From NCBI RefSeq assembly GCF_038725785.1, contig NZ_CP109796.1, positions 6,448,501 to 6,512,500 of the forward strand: a stretch of DNA of 64,000 nt, in the 5' to 3' direction. How positions within the stretch are numbered: position 1 is the first letter of the stretch; every line of letters starts with the position of its first letter. A model generated the notes under the pieces. That model was not told the origin of the DNA. It saw nothing but the letters and a program-made list of their open reading frames with translations, and made no database searches. The DNA comes from Termitidicoccus mucosus. Lineage in GTDB: Bacteria; Verrucomicrobiota; Verrucomicrobiia; Opitutales; Opitutaceae. Below are positions 57,405 to 64,000 of the stretch, in pieces. A program made the position numbers and the translations under genes.

Positions 57405-58110
57405 GGTGGATGGCGGCACTGGCGGCGGCCGGCGCGGCGGTTTCGGGTTGGTTGTCGCCGGCGGCCGTGGCGGCGGTGGCGGGCGCCTCGGTGATTTCGC
57501 GGACACGGATCGCCCCGAGCGCGATCTCGATGTTGTTGGCGGCGGTCTGGAGGTGGAACGTGAGGCGGGCGAGGCGGGAGTTGAAATAAGAGAAAGGCAG
57601 CAGCGTGAGCATGGCGATGGCAAGGCCGGCGGCGGTCGCGATCAGGGCTTCCGCGATGCCGCCGCTGACGTTGATGGCGGCCACTTCCGCGTCGCCCACA
57701 AACTGGAATGCGCGCATGATGCCGGTGACGGTGCCGAGCAGGCCGAGGAGGGGGGCGAGGGTGATGATGACGTCGAGGACATTGAGGAAGCGCCCGGCCC
57801 GCTCGAGCTCGGCGGCGGCGGAGTTTTGCAGCGCGACCTTGAATTCGGCGTCGCGGTGTTCGAGCCCGTGCGAGATGACGCGGAGCACGGGATCGGAGGA
57901 GCCGGCCGCAAGCGCGGCGGCCTGGCCTACGCGGCCGTTTTCGAGCGCGGCGTAAACCCCGGCGCGCGCGCGCCTGTCGGAACGCAGATGGAAATGAACC
58001 CACCAGCGGGTGCGTTCGGCGATGACGGTCAGCGCGGCCAGCGACGTGGCCAGAATGGGCCACATGATCGGGCCGCCTTTGATGAAGGTGTCGATGACGA
58101 GATTGGACAT
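57376..58110 (-). CDS. exbB: Biopolymer transport protein ExbB
   Basis: 244 residues. Three membrane segments: FIKGGPIMWPILATSLAALTVIAER, VLDVIITLAPLLGLLGTVTGIMRAF and GIAEALIATAAGLAIAMLTLLPFSYFNSRL, with the LGLLGTVTG and ALIATAAGL family blocks. Ala/Pro-rich C-terminus. First gene of exbB-exbD-tonB-sbp-hypothetical-receptor; the module at 58256-58336 lies 146 bp upstream. Confidence 0.92.
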   Translation of the reverse strand: MSNLVIDTFIKGGPIMWPILATSLAALTVIAERTRWWVHFHLRSDRRARAGVYAALENGRVGQAAALAAGSSDPVLRVISHGLEHRDAEFKVALQNSAAAELERAGRFLNVLDVIITLAPLLGLLGTVTGIMRAFQFVGDAEVAAINVSGGIAEALIATAAGLAIAMLTLLPFSYFNSRLARLTFHLQTAANNIEIALGAIRVREITEAPATAATAAGDNQPETAAPAAASAAIHHELGHATAA

Positions 58111-58255
58111 GAGCGAGTAAAGAGTGCCCTTGTGGCGGGCAGGTGATTTGCCGGTGGCTCGCGTCTTCGCGACGTGGAGCCTGATGCGGTTCCTTCCTGT
58201 TTTATCTCATGCAGGCCGGCTTTTGGGCCGGGATACCTGCACCGCATTCTTGTTT

Positions 58256-58336
58256 CTCCAGCGGTCTGGTCGATGTCGGGCAGGCAAGGAACTTTGAATA
58301 AACGTCATAGTTTACTATTTTAGTGAGAATACAAAT
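58256..58336 (-). promoter_or_regulatory. Conserved upstream module, copy 1 (exbB-1)
   Basis: Read toward exbB: an AT-rich block (ATTTGTATTCTCACTAAAAT), a 33-bp spacer and CGACCAGACCGCTGGAG, whose CCAG-ACCG-CTGG forms a small hairpin. Two further copies at 61279-61367 and 61621-61713 share order, orientation and spacing. Confidence 0.7.
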
Positions 58337-58482
58337 ATAAATCAGGTGTCCCTTGGGTATTGATAAGAATTTTAACGGGGAAACAGCTTTCCGCCATTTG
58401 CCATTCGGATATCGGAAATGGCGACGAGTCATAAAAAGCGAGACCCGGCGCACCGGGTCTCGCGATGGAATCGATGCGGGTA

Positions 58483-61074
58483 TCAGAACCGATACGTCGC
58501 CTTGAACTGCACGCCGAAGCGCTCGGCGGGCAGCAGGTAGCCGACGGTGTCGCCGGCGTAGTTGCCCGAGGGGGCCCAGTTTTTCTCGTCGGTGAGGTTC
58601 AGCACGTCCACGTCGAAGCGCCAGCCCTTGAGGGAGTAGAACACGCCGGCATCCACGTTGTATTGGGTGGGCACATACGCGGTGTTGCTGACCTTCCACT
58701 CGGAGGTGATCCAGGCGCTGGCCTTCAGGCCGAGGCCGTTGGAGAAGGTGTAGGCCGCCCAGACGTTGCCGCTGTTGCGCGGAATGGCGCGCGCCCAGGA
58801 ACCGTCGTTTTCGGTGACCGCGATGTGGCTGAAGTTGACGCCCGTCGCGAGGCTGTTCGTCGGTTGATACGACGCGGCCAGCTCGACGCCTTCAAAGGTC
58901 TGCTTGGTCATGCCGCCATAGGGCGTGGTCACCGTGACGGAGATCGGCGTGTGGCGGGTCTGGTGAAACCACGCCGCGCTCGCGAAAAGCTTGCCGGGGA
59001 TGATTTCGAACTTGGTGCCAAACTCGACCAACTGGCTCTTCAGTTTGAAGTGGTCGCGGTTGAGGCCCTGGTCCTTGGCGTCGTTCGGGTTGGAGGCCAT
59101 GAAACCCTGCGTCAAGCAGCAGCCGCAGTCGCCGGCGGCGATGTCGTGGTCGAAGGCGCCATAGAGGCTCAGCCACTTCTTCGGCTGCCAGGTGAGGCTG
59201 CTGTTGAGGTCGTAGTTGGTCTCGGCCACCTTGTCGTCGAAATTGTAGCCGGTGAGGACGCCGGCGGCGACGGCCTCGTAGGTCGGCTCGAGCGCGCGCA
59301 GCTTGTCGCGGATGGCGGTCACGCGGGCACCGAAACGCCAGATGAATTTCTCCCATTGGAATTTTTGCTCCGTGAAGAAGTTATATTGCTGGAGGCGGTT
59401 GAGGCGCACGTCGGTGCCGCTGGCGGCGCGCAGGGAGAGCTGCGCGTAGCGTCCGCCGCCGCGGTGGTAGGCGGGCGCGATGGCGAGCCAGCCGTAGGTG
59501 GGGCTGTTGATCGCGAAGTAGGGGATGTCACTGCGGTAGTAATAATCGGCGGGGGAGCCGACGCCGTTGTCGCCCTGGGCGTAGATGTTGTCGATGCCGA
59601 GGAGGTTGCCCGCGCCGAGATGGCCGCCGCCGGTGGAGCGGTCGGAGGCGTCCTCGTCGTTGACCGTGCGCTCGGAGTTGCCGGCGTTGTCGCACAGGTT
59701 CCAGAGGTAGCGGTATTCGAAGCCGGAGTTGCTTTGGTGGCGCAGCGTGCCGGAGCCGAGATTGAAGGTGTGGTCGGTCAGGAACTCGAGGCGCGTGGTG
59801 AACATCTTGTTCACCATGAAGCTGTGGTAGCCGTCGTAGCCGAAGACGTAGCTCTTGCTGTACTGGTAGAGCGTGTTGTTGCGGAACGAGTAATTTTCGT
59901 TGAAGCGGACGTTTACGATGTTCTGGCCGATGACCTCGTAGGTGTCGCTGAACGCGTCGTTGGTGTGGAGCGTCTGGCTGCCGTCGATGGGAACGTCCTC
60001 GGACGGCTGCTCGTCGGGATTGCGCCACCAGCCGGTGATGACTGCGGGATTCTCCTGCGTGAACGCCGCCGCCGGCGGGGTGGGGACGGCGGTGGTGGCG
60101 ACAGGCGTGAAGGCGCCCGTGGTGGCGGAGCCGCGGTAAACGATGGCCGCCGTCGCGGGGTTGCCGTCGTGGTCCCACGAGACGACGGGCGCGATGGGGC
60201 CGGCGTCGTAGAGCCAGTTGTCGATGAGGTTTTGCGTGACGCGGTTGATGCCGTAGGGCATGGCGCCGCGCGAACTCGTATAGGTGAAGTTGGTGTCAAC
60301 GGTCACCTTCGAGGTGGGCTGCCAGGTCGTGGCGACATAGACGTCCTCGAAATCGCTTTCGGAGTTGCCCCAGTATTGCGTGGCGTCGGTCTTCTGGAGG
60401 CTGACGCGGGCGGCCAGCTTGTCCTTGAGGAGGACGCGGTTGTAGTCGGCCTGCACGGTGTATTGGCCGTAGGTCGTGCGGTCGTCGAGGCCGATGCGTC
60501 CCAGGGTGGTGGAGAGTTGCAGGTGCTCGCCGTCGAAGAGCGGGCGCTTGGTGACGTAGTTGATGACGCCGGCGGTGCGGGTGGTGGAGCCCTGGATGAC
60601 GCTGGGGACGCCGGCGACGATGTCCACGGATTCCCAGGCGTTGTTGTCGAACGGGCGCACGGCGGGGTTGAGGAGCAGGATGCCGTTGCGCGTGGTGTCG
60701 GCGGGGCCGCCGCGGATTTTGGCGAAGGTCGAGAAGTTCGACGCCGTGCCGCGGCCGATGCTCGGCGAATAGCGGGCGAGGTCGGAGAAGTTGTGGAAGT
60801 GATCGTTGTCGATCTGCGCCTTCGTCACCTGAAAGATGGAGCGCGGCGTGTCCTTGATGAGTTCGTCGAAGCCGTAGAAGGCGTTGTTCGGGCGGATCGG
60901 CAGGACGGATTTTTCAACGTCAACGTCCTCGATGAGGACTTTGTCGAGCACGGTGGCTTCTTCGTCCTGGGTGCTTGCCGGGGCCGCCGCGAGAGGCGGC
61001 AGGTCCAGCAGCAGCAAGGACGCCGCCAGGGAGGCAAAACGCGGTATGAACCGCGGTATGGAAGGATTGGTCAT
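58483..61074 (-). CDS. Large TonB-dependent receptor
   Basis: 863 residues from the ATG at 61074; a longer frame to 61158 is unlikely because the signal peptide (FASLAASLLLLDLPPLAAAPAS) would be moved inside. Plug: AFYGFDELIKDTPRSIFQVTKAQIDNDHFHNFSDLARYSPSIGRG, NGILLLNPAVRPFDNNAWESVDIVAGVPSVIQGSTTRTAGVINYVTKRP. C-terminus ends in a Phe strand (FGVQFKATYRF). Likely a siderophore- or carbohydrate-type receptor; ligand unknown. The regulatory module at 61279 is about 205 bp upstream. Confidence 0.85.
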   Translation of the reverse strand: MTNPSIPRFIPRFASLAASLLLLDLPPLAAAPASTQDEEATVLDKVLIEDVDVEKSVLPIRPNNAFYGFDELIKDTPRSIFQVTKAQIDNDHFHNFSDLARYSPSIGRGTASNFSTFAKIRGGPADTTRNGILLLNPAVRPFDNNAWESVDIVAGVPSVIQGSTTRTAGVINYVTKRPLFDGEHLQLSTTLGRIGLDDRTTYGQYTVQADYNRVLLKDKLAARVSLQKTDATQYWGNSESDFEDVYVATTWQPTSKVTVDTNFTYTSSRGAMPYGINRVTQNLIDNWLYDAGPIAPVVSWDHDGNPATAAIVYRGSATTGAFTPVATTAVPTPPAAAFTQENPAVITGWWRNPDEQPSEDVPIDGSQTLHTNDAFSDTYEVIGQNIVNVRFNENYSFRNNTLYQYSKSYVFGYDGYHSFMVNKMFTTRLEFLTDHTFNLGSGTLRHQSNSGFEYRYLWNLCDNAGNSERTVNDEDASDRSTGGGHLGAGNLLGIDNIYAQGDNGVGSPADYYYRSDIPYFAINSPTYGWLAIAPAYHRGGGRYAQLSLRAASGTDVRLNRLQQYNFFTEQKFQWEKFIWRFGARVTAIRDKLRALEPTYEAVAAGVLTGYNFDDKVAETNYDLNSSLTWQPKKWLSLYGAFDHDIAAGDCGCCLTQGFMASNPNDAKDQGLNRDHFKLKSQLVEFGTKFEIIPGKLFASAAWFHQTRHTPISVTVTTPYGGMTKQTFEGVELAASYQPTNSLATGVNFSHIAVTENDGSWARAIPRNSGNVWAAYTFSNGLGLKASAWITSEWKVSNTAYVPTQYNVDAGVFYSLKGWRFDVDVLNLTDEKNWAPSGNYAGDTVGYLLPAERFGVQFKATYRF

Positions 61075-61278
61075 GGTTATCAGGTTTTTGGTTGATTTGT
61101 GATACAAGCGTGACCCGCCCCGAGTGATTCGGGCTTGGCCAGTTAACAGGGCCTCCATGTGGCTGCCGTGGTCGGCCAGCGTGCATGCGGCATCCCCCTG
61201 ATTGAATTTCTGCCTTGGGCAGTCCGGCTTTGGTGCGGTGACCGGACAAATTCGAGCTGGAGGGCGTCCCTAGCATTC

Positions 61279-61367
61279 CTCCAGCAGTCTGGTCGTATGC
61301 TTAACGGAAGTGAGTTCCTGTTAGCAGCCGTGATAGTTTAGTAAGATAGCTAAGATACAAATCTAAA
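61279..61367 (-). promoter_or_regulatory. Conserved upstream module, copy 2 (large receptor)
   Basis: Minus strand: TTTAGATTTGTATCTTAGCT, then a 35-bp spacer, then CATACGACCAGACTGCTGGAG with the CCAG-ACTG-CTGG hairpin. Upstream of the receptor gene at 61074. Confidence 0.7.
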
Positions 61368-61369
61368 AT

Positions 61370-61612
61370 CTCGGAAATTTATCTTAATTGATTTTTTTAT
61401 ATTATAAATTAGAAAATCTAATTCAATGGATATTTTAAAAGTATAAAAATAACTCATAAGATAAAAATATTTAATAAATTAAATAATATTTATCTATTTT
61501 AATTATAAATTAAACTATTTGTATAAAATTGCCTGATATTAGGCCAATGGTATTTGGCATAGGCATAATTTTATCTTATCTAATATATTATCATATCTTA
61601 ATAGTGTGGATT
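61370..61612. other. Strongly AT-rich island between receptor and exbB-2
   Basis: Long runs such as TATTATAAATTAGAAAATC in otherwise GC-rich DNA, with small hairpins (GCCTGATATTAGGC near 61533). No open frame of substance. Likely promoter, binding or curved DNA between the divergent receptor and exbB-2 genes. Confidence 0.75.
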
Positions 61613-61620
61613 GCGACAAG

Positions 61621-61713
61621 TTTAGATTTGTATCCATACTAAGATAGTAGAGTAATTAGTTTTGCCAAAAGAAACAGATTTCTTTTGAGCAGCATGCGAC
61701 CAGGCCTCTGGAG
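61621..61713 (+). promoter_or_regulatory. Conserved upstream module, copy 3 (exbB-2)
   Basis: Plus strand TTTAGATTTGTATCCATACT, then a 33-bp spacer, then CATGCGACCAGGCCTCTGGAG (hairpin CCAG-GCCT-CTGG). It ends 145 bp before the exbB ATG, the same distance as copy 1. Confidence 0.75.
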
Positions 61714-61857
61714 GATGCGTTCAGGCCTTTCCCTCCATGGACTCTACTAAACAAAATGTGAGTCGAGGCGCTGCTGTTCCTGCCGATTGACGGCGGTCCG
61801 CGGACGACCACTTGGCGGGGATGCCGACACTGATTTAACCCAGGCATCAAAGATAAA

Positions 61858-62547
61858 ATGACTACCAACATCACTTTCGCATTTCTCATGGGGCAGAACC
61901 CCCTCGAGCTGTTCAAGCACGGCGGGCCGATCATGTGGCCCATCATCATCGTTTCGTTTCTTGCGCTTTCCGTGGTCGCGGAGCGCATCCTGTTCCTTCT
62001 CCGGGAGAAGGCCTCCCGCGATCCGAAAATCGCCGGCAAGATTTACGAACGGGTGGAAAAGCACGACATCGAGGGTGCGATCCGCATCGGGCAAAAAAGC
62101 AACGATTATATCGCCCGCATCCTCGTGTCGGCGCTCACGCACCGGGAGTTTTCGCTCGACGACGCCTTCAACCAGGCGGCCAGCAACGAGCTCGAGCGCT
62201 ACCAGCGCGGCCTCGCCATTCTCGACACCTGCATCACCGCCGCCCCGCTGCTCGGATTGCTCGGCACGGTCACGGGCATGATGAACACCTTTGGCGCGCT
62301 TGGCGGCGGCGACATCGCCGCGAGCGCGGGCACGATCACCGGCGGCGTGGGCGAGGCGCTCATCGCCACCGCCTCCGGCCTCGTCATCGCCATCGTCGTG
62401 CTCTTCCCGTTCAATCTCCTCAACACGCGCATCGAGCAGGTGCGCCGGGACATCGCCAACGCCGCCAACGCCCTCAACCTGGTCGGCCAGAAAGCCGGCG
62501 GGATTCTCGACGTCACCCCGGCCAGCGGCACCGGCGGAGGCATCTGA
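61858..62547 (+). CDS. exbB: Biopolymer transport protein ExbB, second copy
   Basis: 229 residues. LFKHGGPIMWPIIIVSFLALSVVAER, ILDTCITAAPLLGLLGTVTGMMNTFGALGGGDI and GVGEALIATASGLVIAIVVLFPFNLLNTRI are the three ExbB helices. It starts the plus-strand exbB-exbD-exbD-tonB unit at the right edge. Confidence 0.93.
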   Translation: MTTNITFAFLMGQNPLELFKHGGPIMWPIIIVSFLALSVVAERILFLLREKASRDPKIAGKIYERVEKHDIEGAIRIGQKSNDYIARILVSALTHREFSLDDAFNQAASNELERYQRGLAILDTCITAAPLLGLLGTVTGMMNTFGALGGGDIAASAGTITGGVGEALIATASGLVIAIVVLFPFNLLNTRIEQVRRDIANAANALNLVGQKAGGILDVTPASGTGGGI

Positions 62548-62679
62548 CAAGTCCGGAATGCGGAACCCGGGATGCGGAATGCCGCCCGCGGCACCGTTTC
62601 CGCCGCCGCCATCGCACTGGCACGGCAGCGCCCGCCTTTCGCATTCCGAAATCCACATTCCGAAATCCGCATTCAGCAC

Positions 62680-63114
62680 ATGGCCATCTCCGTCAAAGCA
62701 TTCACCGACGAACCCGTCAGAAAGCGCGCCCGCATCGAGATCATTCCGCTTATCGACGTGATCTTTTTCCTGCTGGCAACCTTCGTCCTCTTCACCCTTT
62801 CGCTCAACCAGTCGGGAGGGCTGGCCGTGCTCCTGCCCGCGGCTGAGACGGGCCGCCCGCGCGACGCCGACGGCGCGGTCACGCTCACCGTCACCGCCGA
62901 TGGCGCGATCGCCTGGGACAAGGCCCTCATCTCACTCGATGAGTTCATCCCGCGTCTTCAGGCATGGAAACAAGTCGAGCCCGATCCCCGTGTTCTCATC
63001 AACGGCGACGAAAGCGCCCTCTTCTCGCAGGTGCGCTACGTCGTGGATGAGGTCCGCAAGGCCGGCATCACGAAAATCAACATCGAAACCCGCATCCGCT
63101 CCGCCGCCCGCTGA
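62680..63114 (+). CDS. exbD: Biopolymer transport protein ExbD, second copy
   Basis: 144 residues from 62680. Essential Asp helix RARIEIIPLIDVIFFLLATFVLFTLSL and periplasmic DPRVLINGDESALFSQVRYVVDEVRKAGITKINIET. The 132-bp gap to exbB contains a GCGGAATG/GCATTCCG inverted phrase (62548-62679). Confidence 0.92.
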   Translation: MAISVKAFTDEPVRKRARIEIIPLIDVIFFLLATFVLFTLSLNQSGGLAVLLPAAETGRPRDADGAVTLTVTADGAIAWDKALISLDEFIPRLQAWKQVEPDPRVLINGDESALFSQVRYVVDEVRKAGITKINIETRIRSAAR

Positions 63115-63170
63115 CCGTCCGCAAGCCGGCGCAACCGCGCCGCGCTCCCACATCACGCCCGATCCATCAC

Positions 63171-63605
63171 ATGGCCTCATTTTCACCTTCATCCGCCATC
63201 CGCAAAAAAGCCCGGGTCGAGATCATTCCGCTCATCGACGTGATCTTTTTCCTGCTGGCGACCTTTGTTCTCTTCACCCTCTCGCTGAACAAAATCCAGT
63301 CCCTCCCGGTGGATCTCCCGCAAGCCGCGCCCGCCACGGCCTCCGCAAAAAACGACGAGGAGAACCTGGTCGTTCTCCAGCTTTCGGATGCCAGCACCGC
63401 CTTCTGGAACAAAGAGCCCATTGCCATCGGCGAGATCGCGCCGCGGCTGTTTGATTTCAAGGCCGCGCATGCCACGCCGCGCGTCCTCGTCACCGGGGAC
63501 GACCATGCCACCTACGGCGCCGTGGTCCGGGCGCTCGACGAAGTCTGCAAAGCCGGGATCAACGAGGTTTCCATCGAAACCATCTGGCGCGCCTCCGGCC
63601 GCTGA
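63171..63605 (+). CDS. exbD: Biopolymer transport protein ExbD, third copy
   Basis: 144 residues. Helix KARVEIIPLIDVIFFLLATFVLFTLSLNKIQSL and periplasmic ATPRVLVTGDDHATYGAVVRALDEVCKAGINEVSIET. It is close to the preceding ExbD, suggesting tandem duplication. Two ExbD paralogues for one ExbB is a known arrangement in some Bacteroidetes-like systems. Confidence 0.92.
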   Translation: MASFSPSSAIRKKARVEIIPLIDVIFFLLATFVLFTLSLNKIQSLPVDLPQAAPATASAKNDEENLVVLQLSDASTAFWNKEPIAIGEIAPRLFDFKAAHATPRVLVTGDDHATYGAVVRALDEVCKAGINEVSIETIWRASGR

Positions 63606-63727
63606 CCGCATCAGGACAAAACCGACCGCGGGAAAATTCCACCATCCGCCCGGCGCCACCGCCGCCGCCTTTCAACTTAAACTTCAACTTAAAACTTAAA
63701 CTGCCGCGCCCCGGCGCGGCCCTCCTC

Positions 63728-64000
63728 ATGCACCGCGACCAACTCCTCGGCATCCTCATCGCCTTGCTGATCCACGCAGGGTTTGCTTTCGGCCACTATC
63801 TCATCCCGGGTGGCTCTGGCAGGAAAAGCGCCGATGCCGAGGACGTCCCCACCATCGCCATCACCCCCATGCCCATCCTGGCGCCGGAGCCGCCCGATCC
63901 CAGCGAAGCGGACGCGCTCGCCGAGGCCGAACCGGCCGACCTCTCCGACCTCGCCCCGCCGCCCATGCAGGCGGACACGCCCGCCGTCGTCGCCCCCTCG
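63728..64000 (+). CDS. tonB: TonB-like protein, 3' end outside window
   Basis: 91 residues visible. Membrane helix DQLLGILIALLIHAGFAFGHYLIP then a Pro/Glu/Asp-rich spacer (ITPMPILAPEPPDPSEADALAEAEPADL). Position after exbD supports TonB; the C-terminal domain is beyond the right edge. Confidence 0.75.
   Translation, partial: MHRDQLLGILIALLIHAGFAFGHYLIPGGSGRKSADAEDVPTIAITPMPILAPEPPDPSEADALAEAEPADLSDLAPPPMQADTPAVVAPS

Overview
The window is GC-rich bacterial DNA with a Gram-negative envelope (porin, three TonB-dependent receptors, two ExbB/ExbD/TonB sets, a decayed autotransporter). Gene content and the style of its short palindromic repeats suggest a Verrucomicrobiota of the Opitutaceae type. 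That placement is inference; there is no rRNA gene here to test it. The dominant theme is nitrogen fixation and the metal supply behind it.

Region 1 (1-5.6 kb) is mostly housekeeping: a PHP/EndoQ-like-UvrD helicase fusion that runs off the left edge and carries an in-frame palindromic insertion, an azoreductase-like flavoprotein and an Rrf2-type repressor sharing one operator sequence, a Gfo/Idh/MocA oxidoreductase and an unrecognised protein.

Region 2 (5.6-19.5 kb) is the molybdenum nitrogenase locus. On the minus strand, from a sigma54 promoter at 17.24 kb, come nifH, nifD, nifK, a terminator-like hairpin, a GNAT protein, nifE, nifN, nifB, a ferritin, a thioredoxin-like 2Fe-2S ferredoxin, a 2[4Fe-4S] ferredoxin and nifV. 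Divergent from nifH are draG and draT, the reversible ADP-ribosylation switch for dinitrogenase reductase.

Region 3 (19.5-25.0 kb) is molybdate supply and sensing: modA, modB, modC, an OprO/P-like porin, an XRE regulator fused to a periplasmic-binding-protein-like domain, and a one-domain Mop protein with its own sigma54 promoter.

Region 4 (25.0-34.2 kb) is an iron-only nitrogenase locus: the activator gene anfA, then, on the opposite strand, anfH, anfD, anfG, anfK, a gamma-glutamylcyclotransferase-like gene, a PNPOx-like flavoprotein gene and anfO. A near-consensus sigma54 promoter precedes anfH and fixes its start.

Region 5 (34.6-45.3 kb) is a metal acquisition and handling locus, all minus strand: a DUF364 protein, a FecCD-type permease, its ATPase and a TrmO-fold methyltransferase; then a TonB receptor, a binding protein, a small exported molybdopterin-oxidoreductase-fold protein, and three overlapping cytosolic genes (binding-protein fold, HypB-like GTPase, ABC ATPase with no permease). 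The cytosolic trio is the best candidate for an undescribed system.

Region 6 (45.8-64 kb) holds an autotransporter pseudogene with three lesions, a NifA-like activator coupled to a YezD-like gene, a copper-type TonB receptor in an operon with exbB-exbD-tonB and a sulfate-binding-protein paralogue, a large second TonB receptor, and a second exbB-exbD-exbD-tonB set. Three transcription units here share a conserved module of about 80-93 bp containing an AT-rich block and a small CCAG-N4-CTGG hairpin.

A plausible integrated reading is that Mod, Mop and the receptor/ABC locus supply and sense molybdenum and perhaps other metals, the NifA and AnfA activators choose which nitrogenase is made, and DraT/DraG switch the reductase off when needed. 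Several families of short inverted repeats are scattered through intergenic spaces, and two are inserted in frame in genes.
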